A stretch of 64,000 nt of DNA from PALSA-693 sp963834725 (GTDB lineage: Bacteria > Actinomycetota > Acidimicrobiia > Acidimicrobiales > Palsa-688), in contig CAWICN010000001.1 in the NCBI GenBank assembly GCA_963834725.1, positions 434,001-498,000 of the forward strand, given 5' to 3'. This document shows, one piece after another, positions 34,169 through 42,336 of this stretch; the stretch's first letter is position 1; each line of letters starts with the position of its first letter. The notes under the pieces are model-generated. The model ran no database searches, was not told where the DNA came from, and saw only the letters and a list, made by a program, of their open reading frames with translations. Both the position numbers and the translations under genes were made by a program.

Positions 34169-35467
34169 ATGGCCCAGTTCGTCATCGACATCGCGCCCCT
34201 TCGCCGGTACCGGTCTTTCCGGGGGTTGTGGGCCGGGCAGGTGGTCTCGGGGCTGGGCTCGCAGCTAACCCTGGTGGCCGTCTCGTTCCAGGTTTACGGT
34301 CTGACCCACTCGACGTTGATGGTCGGTCTGATCAGTCTGGTCCAGCTGGTGCCACTGCTGGCAGGATCGCTCTGGGGGGGCACCCTGGCCGACGCCGTGG
34401 ACCGAAGGAAGGTGTTGGTCCTCACCCAGGTCGCGATGGCGATGGCGGTTGGCGGATTGGTGGTGAACGCGTCTCTTTCTCATCCGGCCGTGTGGCCGCT
34501 GTTTGTGTGCAGCGCCGCCGGGGCGGGATTTCAGGGCGTCGACTGGCCGGCGCGCCGGGCTGCCCTGCCGATGCTGGTTGACGAGAAGGACGTGACGGCC
34601 GCTATTGCACTGCAAACCTCCATCCAACAACTCGCGTTGGTGGCCGGACCGGCCCTGGCCGGCATCCTCATCGCCACTATTGGCCTGAGCGCCGTCTACG
34701 GGATCGACGTGGCCAGCTTCGCCGTGGCGTTCGTCGCCGCTGTGCTCCTGCCGGCCCTGATGCCGAGCGGCGGAGGAACACGGATGGGGATTCGGTCGAT
34801 GACGGAAGGGTTCCGTCATCTTCGCCATGAGAAGCTCCTGTCGGCCACTTACCTGATCGACCTCAATGCCATGATCTTCGGCATGCCCCGTGCCGTCTTC
34901 CCGGCTTTGGGGCTCCACCTTTACAACGGTGGTGCGGGCGTCGTCGGCCTCCTGTACGCCGCCCCGGGGGCTGGGGCGCTGATCGGCTCGCTGTTTACGG
35001 GCTGGTGCAGTCACGTTCGCCACCAGGGAAGGGCCATCGCCGCCTGTGTCATGGCGTGGGGGTTGACCATCACGTTGTTCGGTATAACGCCAGTGCTGTG
35101 GATCGGCCTGGTGCTTTTGGGGTTGGCCGGTGCTGCCGATGTGATCTCGGCGGTGTTCCGCCAGGCGGTCCAGCAGCGAACCGTCCCGGACCGCCTGCAA
35201 GGTCGGCTGTCGGGAACATTTTTCGCCGTGGTGTCCGGCGGTCCTCGCCTCGGTGATGTCGAGACCGGGTTGGCGGCCGCTATCGGCGGTCCGCAGTTTG
35301 CCGTGTGGTCAGGCGGGGTGGCTTGCATGATCGGCGTCGTCGTGTTGCTATGGCGGGTGCCCGAGCTGTGGCGGGACGACGGCGGCGGGCAGTCGCTGTC
35401 CGACGAAGAGGAGCACGACGCCATAGCCGAAGCCATCACCGAGTTGGGCGCCGGCGAGCGGTCATGA
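34169..35467 (+). CDS. MFS transporter (EntS-like exporter)
   Basis: 432 aa with about 12 membrane segments. The loop between segments 2 and 3 has GGTLADAVDRRKVLVLTQ, matching the MFS motif A. The pattern LRRYRSFRGLWAGQVVSGLG at the N-terminus resembles the EntS/enterobactin-exporter and macrolide-exporter branch. ATG 34169 has only a weak upstream purine run. The last 6 bases overlap the convergent SRPBCC gene. Substrate is unknown; drug or siderophore export is usual in this branch. Confidence 0.88.
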   Translation: MAQFVIDIAPLRRYRSFRGLWAGQVVSGLGSQLTLVAVSFQVYGLTHSTLMVGLISLVQLVPLLAGSLWGGTLADAVDRRKVLVLTQVAMAMAVGGLVVNASLSHPAVWPLFVCSAAGAGFQGVDWPARRAALPMLVDEKDVTAAIALQTSIQQLALVAGPALAGILIATIGLSAVYGIDVASFAVAFVAAVLLPALMPSGGGTRMGIRSMTEGFRHLRHEKLLSATYLIDLNAMIFGMPRAVFPALGLHLYNGGAGVVGLLYAAPGAGALIGSLFTGWCSHVRHQGRAIAACVMAWGLTITLFGITPVLWIGLVLLGLAGAADVISAVFRQAVQQRTVPDRLQGRLSGTFFAVVSGGPRLGDVETGLAAAIGGPQFAVWSGGVACMIGVVVLLWRVPELWRDDGGGQSLSDEEEHDAIAEAITELGAGERS

Positions 35468-35971
35468 CAACGCCGAGCTTCCCTCGGCTTGTGCTTCGCG
35501 ACGAGCTTTGTCTGCAGGGCTGCCGTAGGGGCTTCCATGACCAACTTCGAGGTAATCGCGCAGGCTGGTCATGTAGTGGTTCCAGCTGCGGGTACACATG
35601 TCGATGCACTCCAGTTCCTCGCTCAGCCCTTGGTGGTGAAAGTGGAGCTCGGATGCGCCGCCGGTGAGGGGAGTGATGGTGAACGTGGGTTTGGTCCCGA
35701 TCCAGTCGGGGAGGAAGGGGCAGTCGGTGACGGTCCATCGCACCGAGCTCGGCCGGGTCGCCTCGTCGACGTGGATCACGAGCGGTTCAGGGGCGCTCAT
35801 GATAAACCTGAGCTCGCCGCCGGTCTGGCCGGACCCGGCGGCAGGGTTCCACCAGGCCGCGAGTCCGCTAACAGTAGTGAGCGCGTCGAAGAGGGCGTCG
35901 GGCGATGCTTTTACCCGGATGGTCGCCTGATAGTCCGCGGGGGTCTCGGGAAGTTGTTTGCTCGTGCTCAT
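35462..35971 (-). CDS. SRPBCC (AHSA1-like) domain protein
   Basis: 169 aa. The helix-grip fold is seen as YQATIRVKASPDALFDALTT, GLAAWWNP, GGELRFIMSAPEPLVIHVDE and HHQGLSEELECIDMCTRSWN. Members of this group usually bind hydrophobic ligands or Hsp90-related clients. It is the last gene of a three-gene operon with an ArsR regulator and another SRPBCC protein. Its start overlaps the ArsR stop (35968-35971). Confidence 0.88.
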   Translation of the reverse strand: MSTSKQLPETPADYQATIRVKASPDALFDALTTVSGLAAWWNPAAGSGQTGGELRFIMSAPEPLVIHVDEATRPSSVRWTVTDCPFLPDWIGTKPTFTITPLTGGASELHFHHQGLSEELECIDMCTRSWNHYMTSLRDYLEVGHGSPYGSPADKARREAQAEGSSALS

Positions 35972-36354
35972 TGTGATGGTTCCTTTCCTTTCGATTCGGT
36001 GTTGGTTGTGGTGAGAACAGGGGCGGGGCCGCCGAGGTGGTCCCTTAAGGCCTGGAGACGGTCGTCCCAGTCGTGGGCTAACGCGGCCAGGAACTGCTGG
36101 GCGACCTGCACGGGCGCGGAGCGGAGCTGGTATCGGATGCGTCGCCGCTCGCCCGGTTCTGGGGTCACCAGACCGGCGTCGGCGAGCAGGACGAGGTGCT
36201 TTGCGATCGCCTGGCGCGTGATCGGGAGTCGATCGGCCAGTCCGGTGACGGTGTCCGGTCCTTGAGCGGCCAGCGTTGCGAGGATCGCCCGGCGGGTGGG
36301 ATCCGCCAAAGCGGTGAAGACCTGCTCAGCGATCGCCTCGGCGTCAGGCGGCAT
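35968..36354 (-). CDS. ArsR-family winged-helix regulator
   Basis: 128 aa. EQVFTALADPTRRAILATLA begins the wHTH, the recognition helix is LPITRQAIAKHLVLLADAGL, and the wing is EPGERRRIRYQL. No metal-binding cysteines are visible, so it belongs to the non-metal ArsR/SRPBCC pairing class. Its start overlaps the upstream SRPBCC gene by 11 nt. It probably represses its own operon via the sites at 36794-36835. Confidence 0.9.
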   Translation of the reverse strand: MPPDAEAIAEQVFTALADPTRRAILATLAAQGPDTVTGLADRLPITRQAIAKHLVLLADAGLVTPEPGERRRIRYQLRSAPVQVAQQFLAALAHDWDDRLQALRDHLGGPAPVLTTTNTESKGKEPSQ

Positions 36355-36775
36355 CGAGTGCGCTGGTCAACTCGCCGAGCTCGCGCGCCCAGCCCTCGGC
36401 GTGGCTGTCGTAGGTCTTGGGGCGGGAGTCGTAGGGCAGCTGCGCGAAACCGGTCTCGACCACCCGTAGCCGCGTGCCGGCGCCCATCGCTTCGAGGGTG
36501 AACTCGACGTAGGTGCGACGCGGATCGTCCTCGGGCAGGTCCGGGAGCCGCCAGGTAAACCCGAACACCGCCGGCTCCTCGACCCGTTCGACCCGCATGT
36601 CGACCCGAAGCCCGCTGTGGAACGTCATCGCCGCGGCCCCTCCCGGGCGCAGATCGATCGTCGCCTCGTCGCCGAACCAGGCGGACAGGCCTTCCGGCGT
36701 GGTCAGCGCCGCCCACACCTTCGCCGGCGGATGAGCGAGCTCGACGCTCCGCTCGATCCGGTCTGGAAACCCCAT
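36344..36775 (-). CDS. SRPBCC (AHSA1-like) domain protein, first gene of the ArsR operon
   Basis: 143 aa from ATG 36775 with GGGAGG 6 nt upstream; an ATG at 36823 lies in the operator and is rejected. The fold reads DRIERSVELAHPPAKVWAAL, LSAWFGDEATIDLRPGGAAA and VEFTLEAMGAGTRLRVVETG. It is followed by the overlapping ArsR and second SRPBCC gene. Function unknown; such proteins are often induced by the same ligand that releases ArsR. Confidence 0.88.
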   Translation of the reverse strand: MGFPDRIERSVELAHPPAKVWAALTTPEGLSAWFGDEATIDLRPGGAAAMTFHSGLRVDMRVERVEEPAVFGFTWRLPDLPEDDPRRTYVEFTLEAMGAGTRLRVVETGFAQLPYDSRPKTYDSHAEGWARELGELTSALDAA

Positions 36776-36793
36776 CGGAACCTCCCAACATGT

Positions 36794-36835
36794 AGCAACT
36801 GATCGGTTACCATAATATGGCAACTTATCGGTTGC
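36794..36835. promoter_or_regulatory. Two operator-like direct repeats upstream of the SRPBCC-ArsR operon
   Basis: AGCAACTGATCGGTTAC (36794-36810) and GCAACTTATCGGTTGC (36820-36835) share CAACT(G/T)ATCGGTT, and the second is an inverted repeat (GCAAC..GTTGC). The spacing of about 26 bp puts the sites on one DNA face. They flank CATAATATGG, a likely -10 region, just upstream of the operon start. ArsR binding is inferred. Confidence 0.6.
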
Positions 36836-36946
36836 GTCAAGGTCGGAAAGGTCATCCCGTCCTCGACGGTGCCCCTTAGGGCCCCAGAGACACCACGGTT
36901 ATGATGGTCACTAACTCAGAGCCAGCGAAGAAGAGGGGAGGGGATA

Positions 36947-37987
36947 ATGGACTTCGAACTCGGATTGCTCTATTCGTTCCGAGACCCACCTCAATGGTCG
37001 GTTGGATGGAAACAGTGCTACGACGATCATCTTGCCCATATCGTGGAGATGGAGCAGGCCGGATTCGACACAATCTGGTTGACAGAACATCACTTCAGTG
37101 AGGACGGCTATCTTCCCTCGCTCGCGGTGATGTCTGCCGCGATCGCCATGCGCACGTCCCGCGTGCGCATCGGCCATGCCATCATCGAGCTGCCCCTGCA
37201 CCATCCGGTGGCCCTGGCTGAGGATCTGGCCGTGGCGGACATTCTGTCCGGCGGTCGGCTCCGCGTCGGCGTAGGCCTCGGTCGCATGAATGACTGGCGG
37301 CCGTCGTTCGCTCACGAGGGCCTTGTTTTCGGCGCCCCGCTCCATGGACGGGAGCGCGCTCCCGTGTTCCAGGAGTACATCGAGATCCTGCGGAAGTGTT
37401 GGGCTAACGGCCCATTCCAGCACACCGGAGAGCGCTTCCAGCTCCCCGAGATCGACGTCACACCCAAACCACTGCAACCCAACGGGCCGCCCGTCTGGTT
37501 CGGAGTCGGTGACCAGAACCCCAGGGCGCTGGACCGGGCTGCCCGCCTTGGTGACGGCTGGATCGGGGGCGTCGGCGGCGTTACCAGGTATCTGGCCAAG
37601 GTGCGTCAATATGGACGGGAGGCGGACGCGGGACGGGCTGTAGTCTTCGCCAGCCACCTTCCGGCACGCGACCCGGAGGCCATGGAGGCCAAATACGCTC
37701 AGCATCTTGAGTACATCCCCCGCTGGTACAACCCCAATGGTCCGGTGACATCGCCGGGATGGGGGAGCGGCGGCCGCGATCGCTTCCGCTGGTTTGTCGA
37801 ACCCGAGGCGCTGGCTAAGGAGCTCGACGAGGTTCGAGCCCTGGGCGCCACAGGCGCGCTGTGGTTCGCACCGTTTGTAGGTGTCAGCCCCCCCGAATCG
37901 AGCCCCTTCTTCGCTGGCCTTATCGAGGAGGTGAAACCGCTGATGAAGGAAGTCGTGGAAGCGGAAGCCCCAACCAGCTCTGGTTAG
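36947..37987 (+). CDS. LLM-class flavin-dependent oxidoreductase
   Basis: 346 aa. Features: DFELGLLYSFRDPPQWSVGW, the TIM-barrel segments LTEHHFSEDGYLPSLAVMSA and RIGHAIIELPLHHPVALAED, and LRVGVGLGRMNDWRPSF. These are typical of luciferase-like monooxygenases using FMN or F420. GAGGGGAGGGATA precedes ATG 36947. It is monocistronic, divergent from the SRPBCC/ArsR operon with the operators between. Substrate unknown. Confidence 0.9.
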   Translation: MDFELGLLYSFRDPPQWSVGWKQCYDDHLAHIVEMEQAGFDTIWLTEHHFSEDGYLPSLAVMSAAIAMRTSRVRIGHAIIELPLHHPVALAEDLAVADILSGGRLRVGVGLGRMNDWRPSFAHEGLVFGAPLHGRERAPVFQEYIEILRKCWANGPFQHTGERFQLPEIDVTPKPLQPNGPPVWFGVGDQNPRALDRAARLGDGWIGGVGGVTRYLAKVRQYGREADAGRAVVFASHLPARDPEAMEAKYAQHLEYIPRWYNPNGPVTSPGWGSGGRDRFRWFVEPEALAKELDEVRALGATGALWFAPFVGVSPPESSPFFAGLIEEVKPLMKEVVEAEAPTSSG

Positions 37988-38011
37988 AGAGCAGTCCACC
38001 GCCTCGAATAA

Positions 38012-38542
38012 CTACCGTGCGGGCAAGGGCACCAGTCGCTCGACGGCCAGCGGCTTCGCCCAGACCTCGCTGGCCACCAGTCTGGCCGCGTAGGTGATCT
38101 TGATTCGCAAATGCGCGATCCGCCAATGATCCGGATCCCGGCGGAAGCGGTGCTGGTAGGTGCCGACGAGCAAGACCGACTCCGCTACGATCTCCCAAAA
38201 GTAGGCGCTGGTGGTCGCCTGATCGCCGTCCAGGTCGATGCTCAGGTTCGATCCGTTATGGCCGGTCGCGAGATTCTGCACCGGAGTGCGCTGACCCGTG
38301 ACCGCGTTGTAGAAGTCTCGCACAATTGCCTCTCCGCCGCCGGAGTAAGTGCCGTCAGCACCCGACCGCAGGAAATCAAGGCCGATCATCTCGACCACAG
38401 CATCATCGGTGAACACATCAGCGAGATCTGCCCAGGCGCGCGAGTCGAGGCTGATCATATAGTCGTGCCAGATCCGGCGGATCGCTTCGAGATCCTCGAG
38501 TTGCTGGATCCGCACGAGCAGGTCAGAACGGTCGCTGTCCAT
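38012..38542 (-). CDS. SnoaL-like (NTF2-fold) protein
   Basis: 176 aa from ATG 38542; TTG 38545 is an alternative. GGAGGAAAGGAC lies upstream. The NTF2-like pattern is ALEAIRRIWHDYMISLDSRAW-like at the start (QQLEDLEAIRRIWHDYMISL), DVFTDDAVVEMIG, then SLSID-like strands and YFWEIVAESVLLVGTYQHRF. SnoaL_4 proteins act as hydratases, cyclases or isomerases. The IS element starts 33 nt upstream of this start and could supply or remove its promoter. Confidence 0.85.
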   Translation of the reverse strand: MDSDRSDLLVRIQQLEDLEAIRRIWHDYMISLDSRAWADLADVFTDDAVVEMIGLDFLRSGADGTYSGGGEAIVRDFYNAVTGQRTPVQNLATGHNGSNLSIDLDGDQATTSAYFWEIVAESVLLVGTYQHRFRRDPDHWRIAHLRIKITYAARLVASEVWAKPLAVERLVPLPAR

Positions 38543-38574
38543 CAAATGTCCTTTCCTCCGAGCTTGGACACCCC

Positions 38575-38595
38575 CTAGCGGGAGTTTCCGGGCTA
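38575..38595. repeat. IS left inverted repeat
   Basis: 21-bp terminal repeat, identical in inverted orientation to 40914-40934. Confidence 0.85.
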
Positions 38596-38724
38596 TCGAT
38601 TGTGGGTGCCAAGTATCCCCAGGTCACCGGCAGTTTTAGGACCTCCGGCGTGTATTACCTAACGGCGGCTTTGGTGGCCCGATGTACCTGTGCGGCAGTT
38701 CGAATCGTGGCGTAGAAATCCGCG

Positions 38725-39102
38725 CTAAGTGAGCTGGAGTGGCACTTCGTCGGCGCCGACGGCGATGGTGACGTGGTCGATGGCGTTGAACGGCCGTGAT
38801 TGGTCGTAGTTGTCGGCGGTCTGCCAAGGTGCGGTCGGTGCGGCAGCCACAACGCGGTCGATCTCATCTATAAACATGCAGCGCCACCGCTTGCGAGGGT
38901 CGGCCGGCAGTACTCCGGTGCTGGTCTGCCCGCCGACCTGGAAGCCCAGCAGCAGGGGCCGGTGGTTCTTCCAGCCCAGAGCGTGGGGGCAGATGAGCCG
39001 TCGGCGGCCGTGGTAGACGACCTGCACCGCATGCCGCTGGCGTAGCGCCTGTTCGAGGGGGGCCCAGGCTGCTGGCAGCGGGTGGATGGGCGTGATGGTC
39101 AT
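38725..39102 (-). CDS. IS passenger protein, WYL-domain-like
   Basis: 125 aa. HAVQVVYHGRRRLICPHALG, PLLLGFQVGGQTSTGVLPAD and WRCMFIDEIDRVVAAAPTAP resemble a WYL-type ligand-binding Sm-like fold (pattern: V-Y-G-R-R-L-x-P-h-x-hG-x-h-x-h-L-x-G-x-Q-x-G-G). No DNA-binding domain is present. Its ATG overlaps the transposase stop (ATGA), so it is translated with the transposase. It may regulate the element or be cargo. Assignment is moderate because only the domain core fits. Confidence 0.65.
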   Translation of the reverse strand: MTITPIHPLPAAWAPLEQALRQRHAVQVVYHGRRRLICPHALGWKNHRPLLLGFQVGGQTSTGVLPADPRKRWRCMFIDEIDRVVAAAPTAPWQTADNYDQSRPFNAIDHVTIAVGADEVPLQLT

Positions 39103-40796
39103 GGCTGGGTGGGTGCGTAGGCGTCCAGGCCGAACAGGTGGTAGAGACGGCGTTGGCTGGGGTCCATCTCGGTGAGCATCCTGCGGGCCCGTGGTCGGCC
39201 CCGCTCACCTTGGTAGAGCAGCATGGTCTCTTGAATGCCGGCCAGGGTCTCGATAAGTGTCCGCACGCTGAGGTGCAGGCCGGCCCGGTCGGCGTCGCGG
39301 ACCATGAGGCGGGCGGCCAGCAAGGCCAGGACACAGGTCAACACGTGCACCCGGATCTGGTGGTCGGTCCAGTGGAACATGGGCGAGAAGGAGACCACCT
39401 GGGGATCCTTCATTTGGCGGAAGTCGCCCTCGGCGGCTTCTTGGGAGCGGTAGTCGGCCACGATCTGGGCCACCGAGGCCAGGCCCTTGTCCTTGTCGGT
39501 GAAGAGGATCCGCTTGCCGAACAGCTCTTCTTCCAGATCGGTTCGTGCCGTGGGCTTGGTCCGCCACACCAGGCGTAACTCGGCCGGCTCGTCCCCGCTC
39601 AAGGTGGTGGAGATGATCCGTTTGAGCCAGCGGGGCTTGAGGATGGCGGCGATCTCGTCTTCGACCTTGTCCTTGGGCTTGCGGGTTTTTCCCCGGCCCA
39701 GGCGGGCGGCCAGCTCAGCCAGCTGGCGGCGGGCCTTGGCCAGGGTCTGATCCAGGCCCCGGGACTGCTTGTCGTGCAGGGTCTGCGAATAAGTGACCAC
39801 GATGCGCCGCTCCACTCCGAAGACGACCTTGCGGGTTTCAAAGGCCCGCAGACCAGGAAAGCGCTGGGCATCCACCATCCGGTAGCCGCGCTTCGGGACG
39901 GCCAGCAGGTCGGCGTGGTCGGAAGGCGGCAGCGAGGCCACGAAGTGCAGGGGGGTGCCGTCCACGAGCTGGTAGTTGTCTTCCGAGTTCTGGCCGGCGT
40001 CGAAGACCAACGTCAGCGCGGCCGGATCACCGGCCAGGGCCTGGAAGCGGGCCATCAGTTCTTGCACCAGCTGCGGGAACTGGGTGACGTCGGGCTTGTC
40101 CCCCGGATAGGCGTGCGAGACCAGCGGAATGCCGCCGTCGGTGGACACGATAAGCCCCAGGCCGATCAGCCGCAGGTCGTTGCGCTTCTGCTTGGCATGG
40201 CCCCGCTGGGCGAGGGGAGCCCGCTCGTTGGCGCTGTCGATGTGGGTGGCGAAGTTGGTCATGTCCAGTACCAGGCCGGCCGTGTCGATGGAGAACTCCT
40301 CGATGACATGAACCACGATGCGCCGTTCGATCTCCTGCAGCTGGTGGTCGGAGAGCAACTCCATGGCGTCCCAAAAGCGCCGGTGGTCCAGCCCCGAGGT
40401 GGGGATCTTCACGAGCCGGTCGCCCGCGGTCTTCTGCCACCAATCGGAAAACCGGCGTTTGGAGCAGGGGTCGACGATCCGGTTGGCCACCGCCAACGCC
40501 AGGTAGGTCCCCACCGACGCCGCCGCATCGGCCCGCCGCGGGCCCACCACCTCATCGACGATCTCAGCCACCCGGGCCCGGGCCAGCATCGACCACACCG
40601 CGGCCAGGTCACCGAAGGCCAAATGCCGGCTGCGGTCCGGTTCGCCCGGCCCGCTCCCCGACAGGCGAGCCACGATCTCCTCGGCCGGACCCAGGTACCG
40701 CTGAGAGACGATGCGGGGTTTACCCCCCACCCGGGCCGACTCCACCAAGTAGTAGTAGGTCTTGCCGCCCAGCTTCTTCCCGACGATTGATGACAT
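39099..40796 (-). CDS. IS1634-family (IS4 superfamily) DDE transposase
   Basis: 565 aa, normal length. It starts SIVGKKLGGKTYYYLVESAR, then KPRIVSQRYLGPAEEIVARL, typical of IS1634. Catalytic residues: D178 in LVLDMTNFATH, D266 in LTLVFDAGQN, and the Y-(2)-R-(3)-E-(6)-K-like block YRSQEAAEGDFRQMKD near residue 470 supplying the Glu. The frame is uninterrupted. ATG 40796 sits 118 nt inside the right end and close to the inner repeat at 40802-40812, where its promoter probably is. Confidence 0.95.
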   Translation of the reverse strand: MSSIVGKKLGGKTYYYLVESARVGGKPRIVSQRYLGPAEEIVARLSGSGPGEPDRSRHLAFGDLAAVWSMLARARVAEIVDEVVGPRRADAAASVGTYLALAVANRIVDPCSKRRFSDWWQKTAGDRLVKIPTSGLDHRRFWDAMELLSDHQLQEIERRIVVHVIEEFSIDTAGLVLDMTNFATHIDSANERAPLAQRGHAKQKRNDLRLIGLGLIVSTDGGIPLVSHAYPGDKPDVTQFPQLVQELMARFQALAGDPAALTLVFDAGQNSEDNYQLVDGTPLHFVASLPPSDHADLLAVPKRGYRMVDAQRFPGLRAFETRKVVFGVERRIVVTYSQTLHDKQSRGLDQTLAKARRQLAELAARLGRGKTRKPKDKVEDEIAAILKPRWLKRIISTTLSGDEPAELRLVWRTKPTARTDLEEELFGKRILFTDKDKGLASVAQIVADYRSQEAAEGDFRQMKDPQVVSFSPMFHWTDHQIRVHVLTCVLALLAARLMVRDADRAGLHLSVRTLIETLAGIQETMLLYQGERGRPRARRMLTEMDPSQRRLYHLFGLDAYAPTQP

Positions 40797-40913
40797 ATTC
40801 TAGGTAATACACCATCTGGGCCAAGATCGCGAGCACCTCACCAGCACAAACGCGCTGGTAGTGACCTATTTTTGAGAAAATCTTGCTCAGCGCGGTCAGC
40901 CAGTGCGATCAGC

Positions 40914-40934
40914 TAGCCCGGAAACTCCCGCTAG
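40914..40934. repeat. IS right inverted repeat
   Basis: 21-bp terminal repeat pairing with 38575-38595. The TAG stop of the neighbouring SRPBCC gene (40931-40933) lies inside this repeat. Confidence 0.85.
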
Positions 40935-41398
40935 CCTTGCTGGTCCGGGTTCTCTGCCATAGCGGCGAGCCGGTCGAGCGAGGCCTGTAGCTTCACGGCT
41001 GTGGTCGCCCGGGCACGCGGGATCCGGGATCGATCGGTGAGCTCGGTCCAGTCATAGGTGTGGGTGACCAGCGTGCGTGACGGGCCGAGCGGTTCGAGTT
41101 CCCAGGCCCAGAGATGTCCAGGCGGGGACTTACCCTGCACGGCGGGTCGCCAGGCGATGCGACGACCCTCCACGAAGTCGACCACATGGTTGTCCCGGAT
41201 TCCGCCTCTTGTCAGCCGCATGGTGAATACGTCGCCTACGGCCCGCACGCGCTGTCCGGGCGCTGCTTCTTTCAAGTTGTCGTTGCCGTCCCAGCGAGGT
41301 TGCTGTGCTGGGTCGGCGATGAGCTCGAAAATGCGGTCTGTGCTGGCTGCGATCTCGCGGTCCGCCCTTGCGACGCGCCGAAGTTCCTGGCCGGTCAT
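40931..41398 (-). CDS. SRPBCC family protein, 3' end inside the IS repeat
   Basis: 155 aa from ATG 41398; ATG 41434 is in frame. The core reads RVARADREIAASTDRIFELI, ADPAQQPRWDGNDNLKEAAP, GQRVRAVGDVFTMRL, WRPAVQGKSPPGHLWAWELE and SRTLVTHTYDWTELTD, typical of polyketide-cyclase/SRPBCC proteins of actinobacteria. The last codon before the stop is at the edge of the IS, and the TAG comes from the IS end. The domain itself appears complete, so only a few C-terminal residues may have been replaced. Confidence 0.85.
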   Translation of the reverse strand: MTGQELRRVARADREIAASTDRIFELIADPAQQPRWDGNDNLKEAAPGQRVRAVGDVFTMRLTRGGIRDNHVVDFVEGRRIAWRPAVQGKSPPGHLWAWELEPLGPSRTLVTHTYDWTELTDRSRIPRARATTAVKLQASLDRLAAMAENPDQQG

Positions 41399-41512
41399 GC
41401 ACTCATCCAAGCAAGACGCAGGCAGGTCGTTCACCCTATCTGGCCCGAAGCTGACCAGTGGCTGTTCGAGCGTTCAGGGTGCTCGCCGGTCTCATGCGTC
41501 TACGCCGCCGCT

Positions 41513-41938
41513 CTACGCCCCGGCGGGCGGCTCCATGTGGCCAAGTTGGAGCAGGACCGTAGCCTGGTCGTAATAGGCACTTCCACCGATGATCCGCCCA
41601 TCAGCGTCGAAGCGGAGGACGTTTAGCCACGGCAGCGATACTGGGCGCCCGGTGGCGGGGAAAGGACCGAAGGGTCCGGTGTTCGTTCCCGCATACAGCC
41701 CGTCAAAAACGGCGGTGTCGTCGGTTGCGGCAACCACGGTGGCGCCAGCTACGGAGTCGGGGCAGGCGTCCGCCCATGAGGCGTACCAGTCCTTGACGGA
41801 GGCTTTCCCCTTGACGACCTGGCCACGGGGCGTGTCGTTGAACGAAACGCCATCAGCCAAGCAATCCTCGAAAGCTCTGAAGTCACGCTTCTCCCACGCC
41901 TCGTAGAGAGAGCGTCCTGCGGCTGCGGTATCTGTCAC
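41513..41938 (-). CDS. SnoaL-like polyketide cyclase/ester cyclase family protein
   Basis: 141 aa from GTG 41938 with GGGGGG upstream. NTF2-fold: SLYEAWEKRDFRAFEDCLAD, GVSFNDTPRGQVVKGKASVK, DWYASWADACPDS and RIIGGSAYYDQATVLLQLGH. SnoaL members catalyse aldol closure or act as limonene-epoxide-hydrolase-like enzymes. Substrate unknown. It lies upstream of the SRPBCC gene on the same strand with about 115 nt between. Confidence 0.85.
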   Translation of the reverse strand: MTDTAAAGRSLYEAWEKRDFRAFEDCLADGVSFNDTPRGQVVKGKASVKDWYASWADACPDSVAGATVVAATDDTAVFDGLYAGTNTGPFGPFPATGRPVSLPWLNVLRFDADGRIIGGSAYYDQATVLLQLGHMEPPAGA

Positions 41939-42336
41939 GTCAATCCCCCCCTTTCACTCCCGCTGTCGACCCTGACTGTATCACCCGCGGTACCGACCCT
42001 TGAGCAGCGCACCGACCGGCGTTGCCGCGGCCATGGCCCGCCTCTCCTGAGAACTACCGGGGAACGTTCGTGCCGATCGCGGCGCCGTCCTGCGCCCGAG
42101 CGCCGGTATGTGGGGCGGTCTGTTCCTGCATGAAATTATCCGAACGTCTGATATCAGCATTAGGTTAAGGTTTCGGACATCGATCGGTCTGCCGGCGGTC
42201 GCGACCTACCAACAGAAGTTCGAAGATGACCTCGTGCCTGACGGGGAGGCCGCCGTGGATTGTCGGTATCGACGGTTTAACGGCGCGCGACGAGGTCGCC
42301 ATTCGAAGTCCTCGTCAGTAAGGGCGCGCACCTCGA
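41939..42336. other. Region without a recognisable gene
   Basis: About 400 bases upstream of the SnoaL gene and downstream of the cyclase-STAND gene. It includes an AT-rich patch (42128-42185) with ATTAGGTTAAGG that could carry a promoter. Short open frames on the plus strand match nothing. Confidence 0.4.

Larger units (their letters stand above)
38575..40934. mobile_element. IS1634/IS4-type insertion sequence (about 2.36 kb)
   Basis: Bounded by perfect 21-bp inverted repeats CTAGCGGGAGTTTCCGGGCTA (listed as two segments CTAGCGGGAG and TTTCCGGGCTA) at 38575-38595 and 40914-40934. Inside lie the transposase (40796-39099) and a coupled passenger gene (39102-38725). A second inverted pair GTGTATTACCT (38650-38660) and AGGTAATACAC (40802-40812) lies subterminally. 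No clear target-site duplication is visible (CACCCC left, CCTTGC right). All reading frames are intact, so it may be active. Confidence 0.85.

Noticed and set aside
38560..38575. Target-site duplication of the IS
   Set aside because: Flanks CACCCC and CCTTGC do not match convincingly, so no duplication is claimed.
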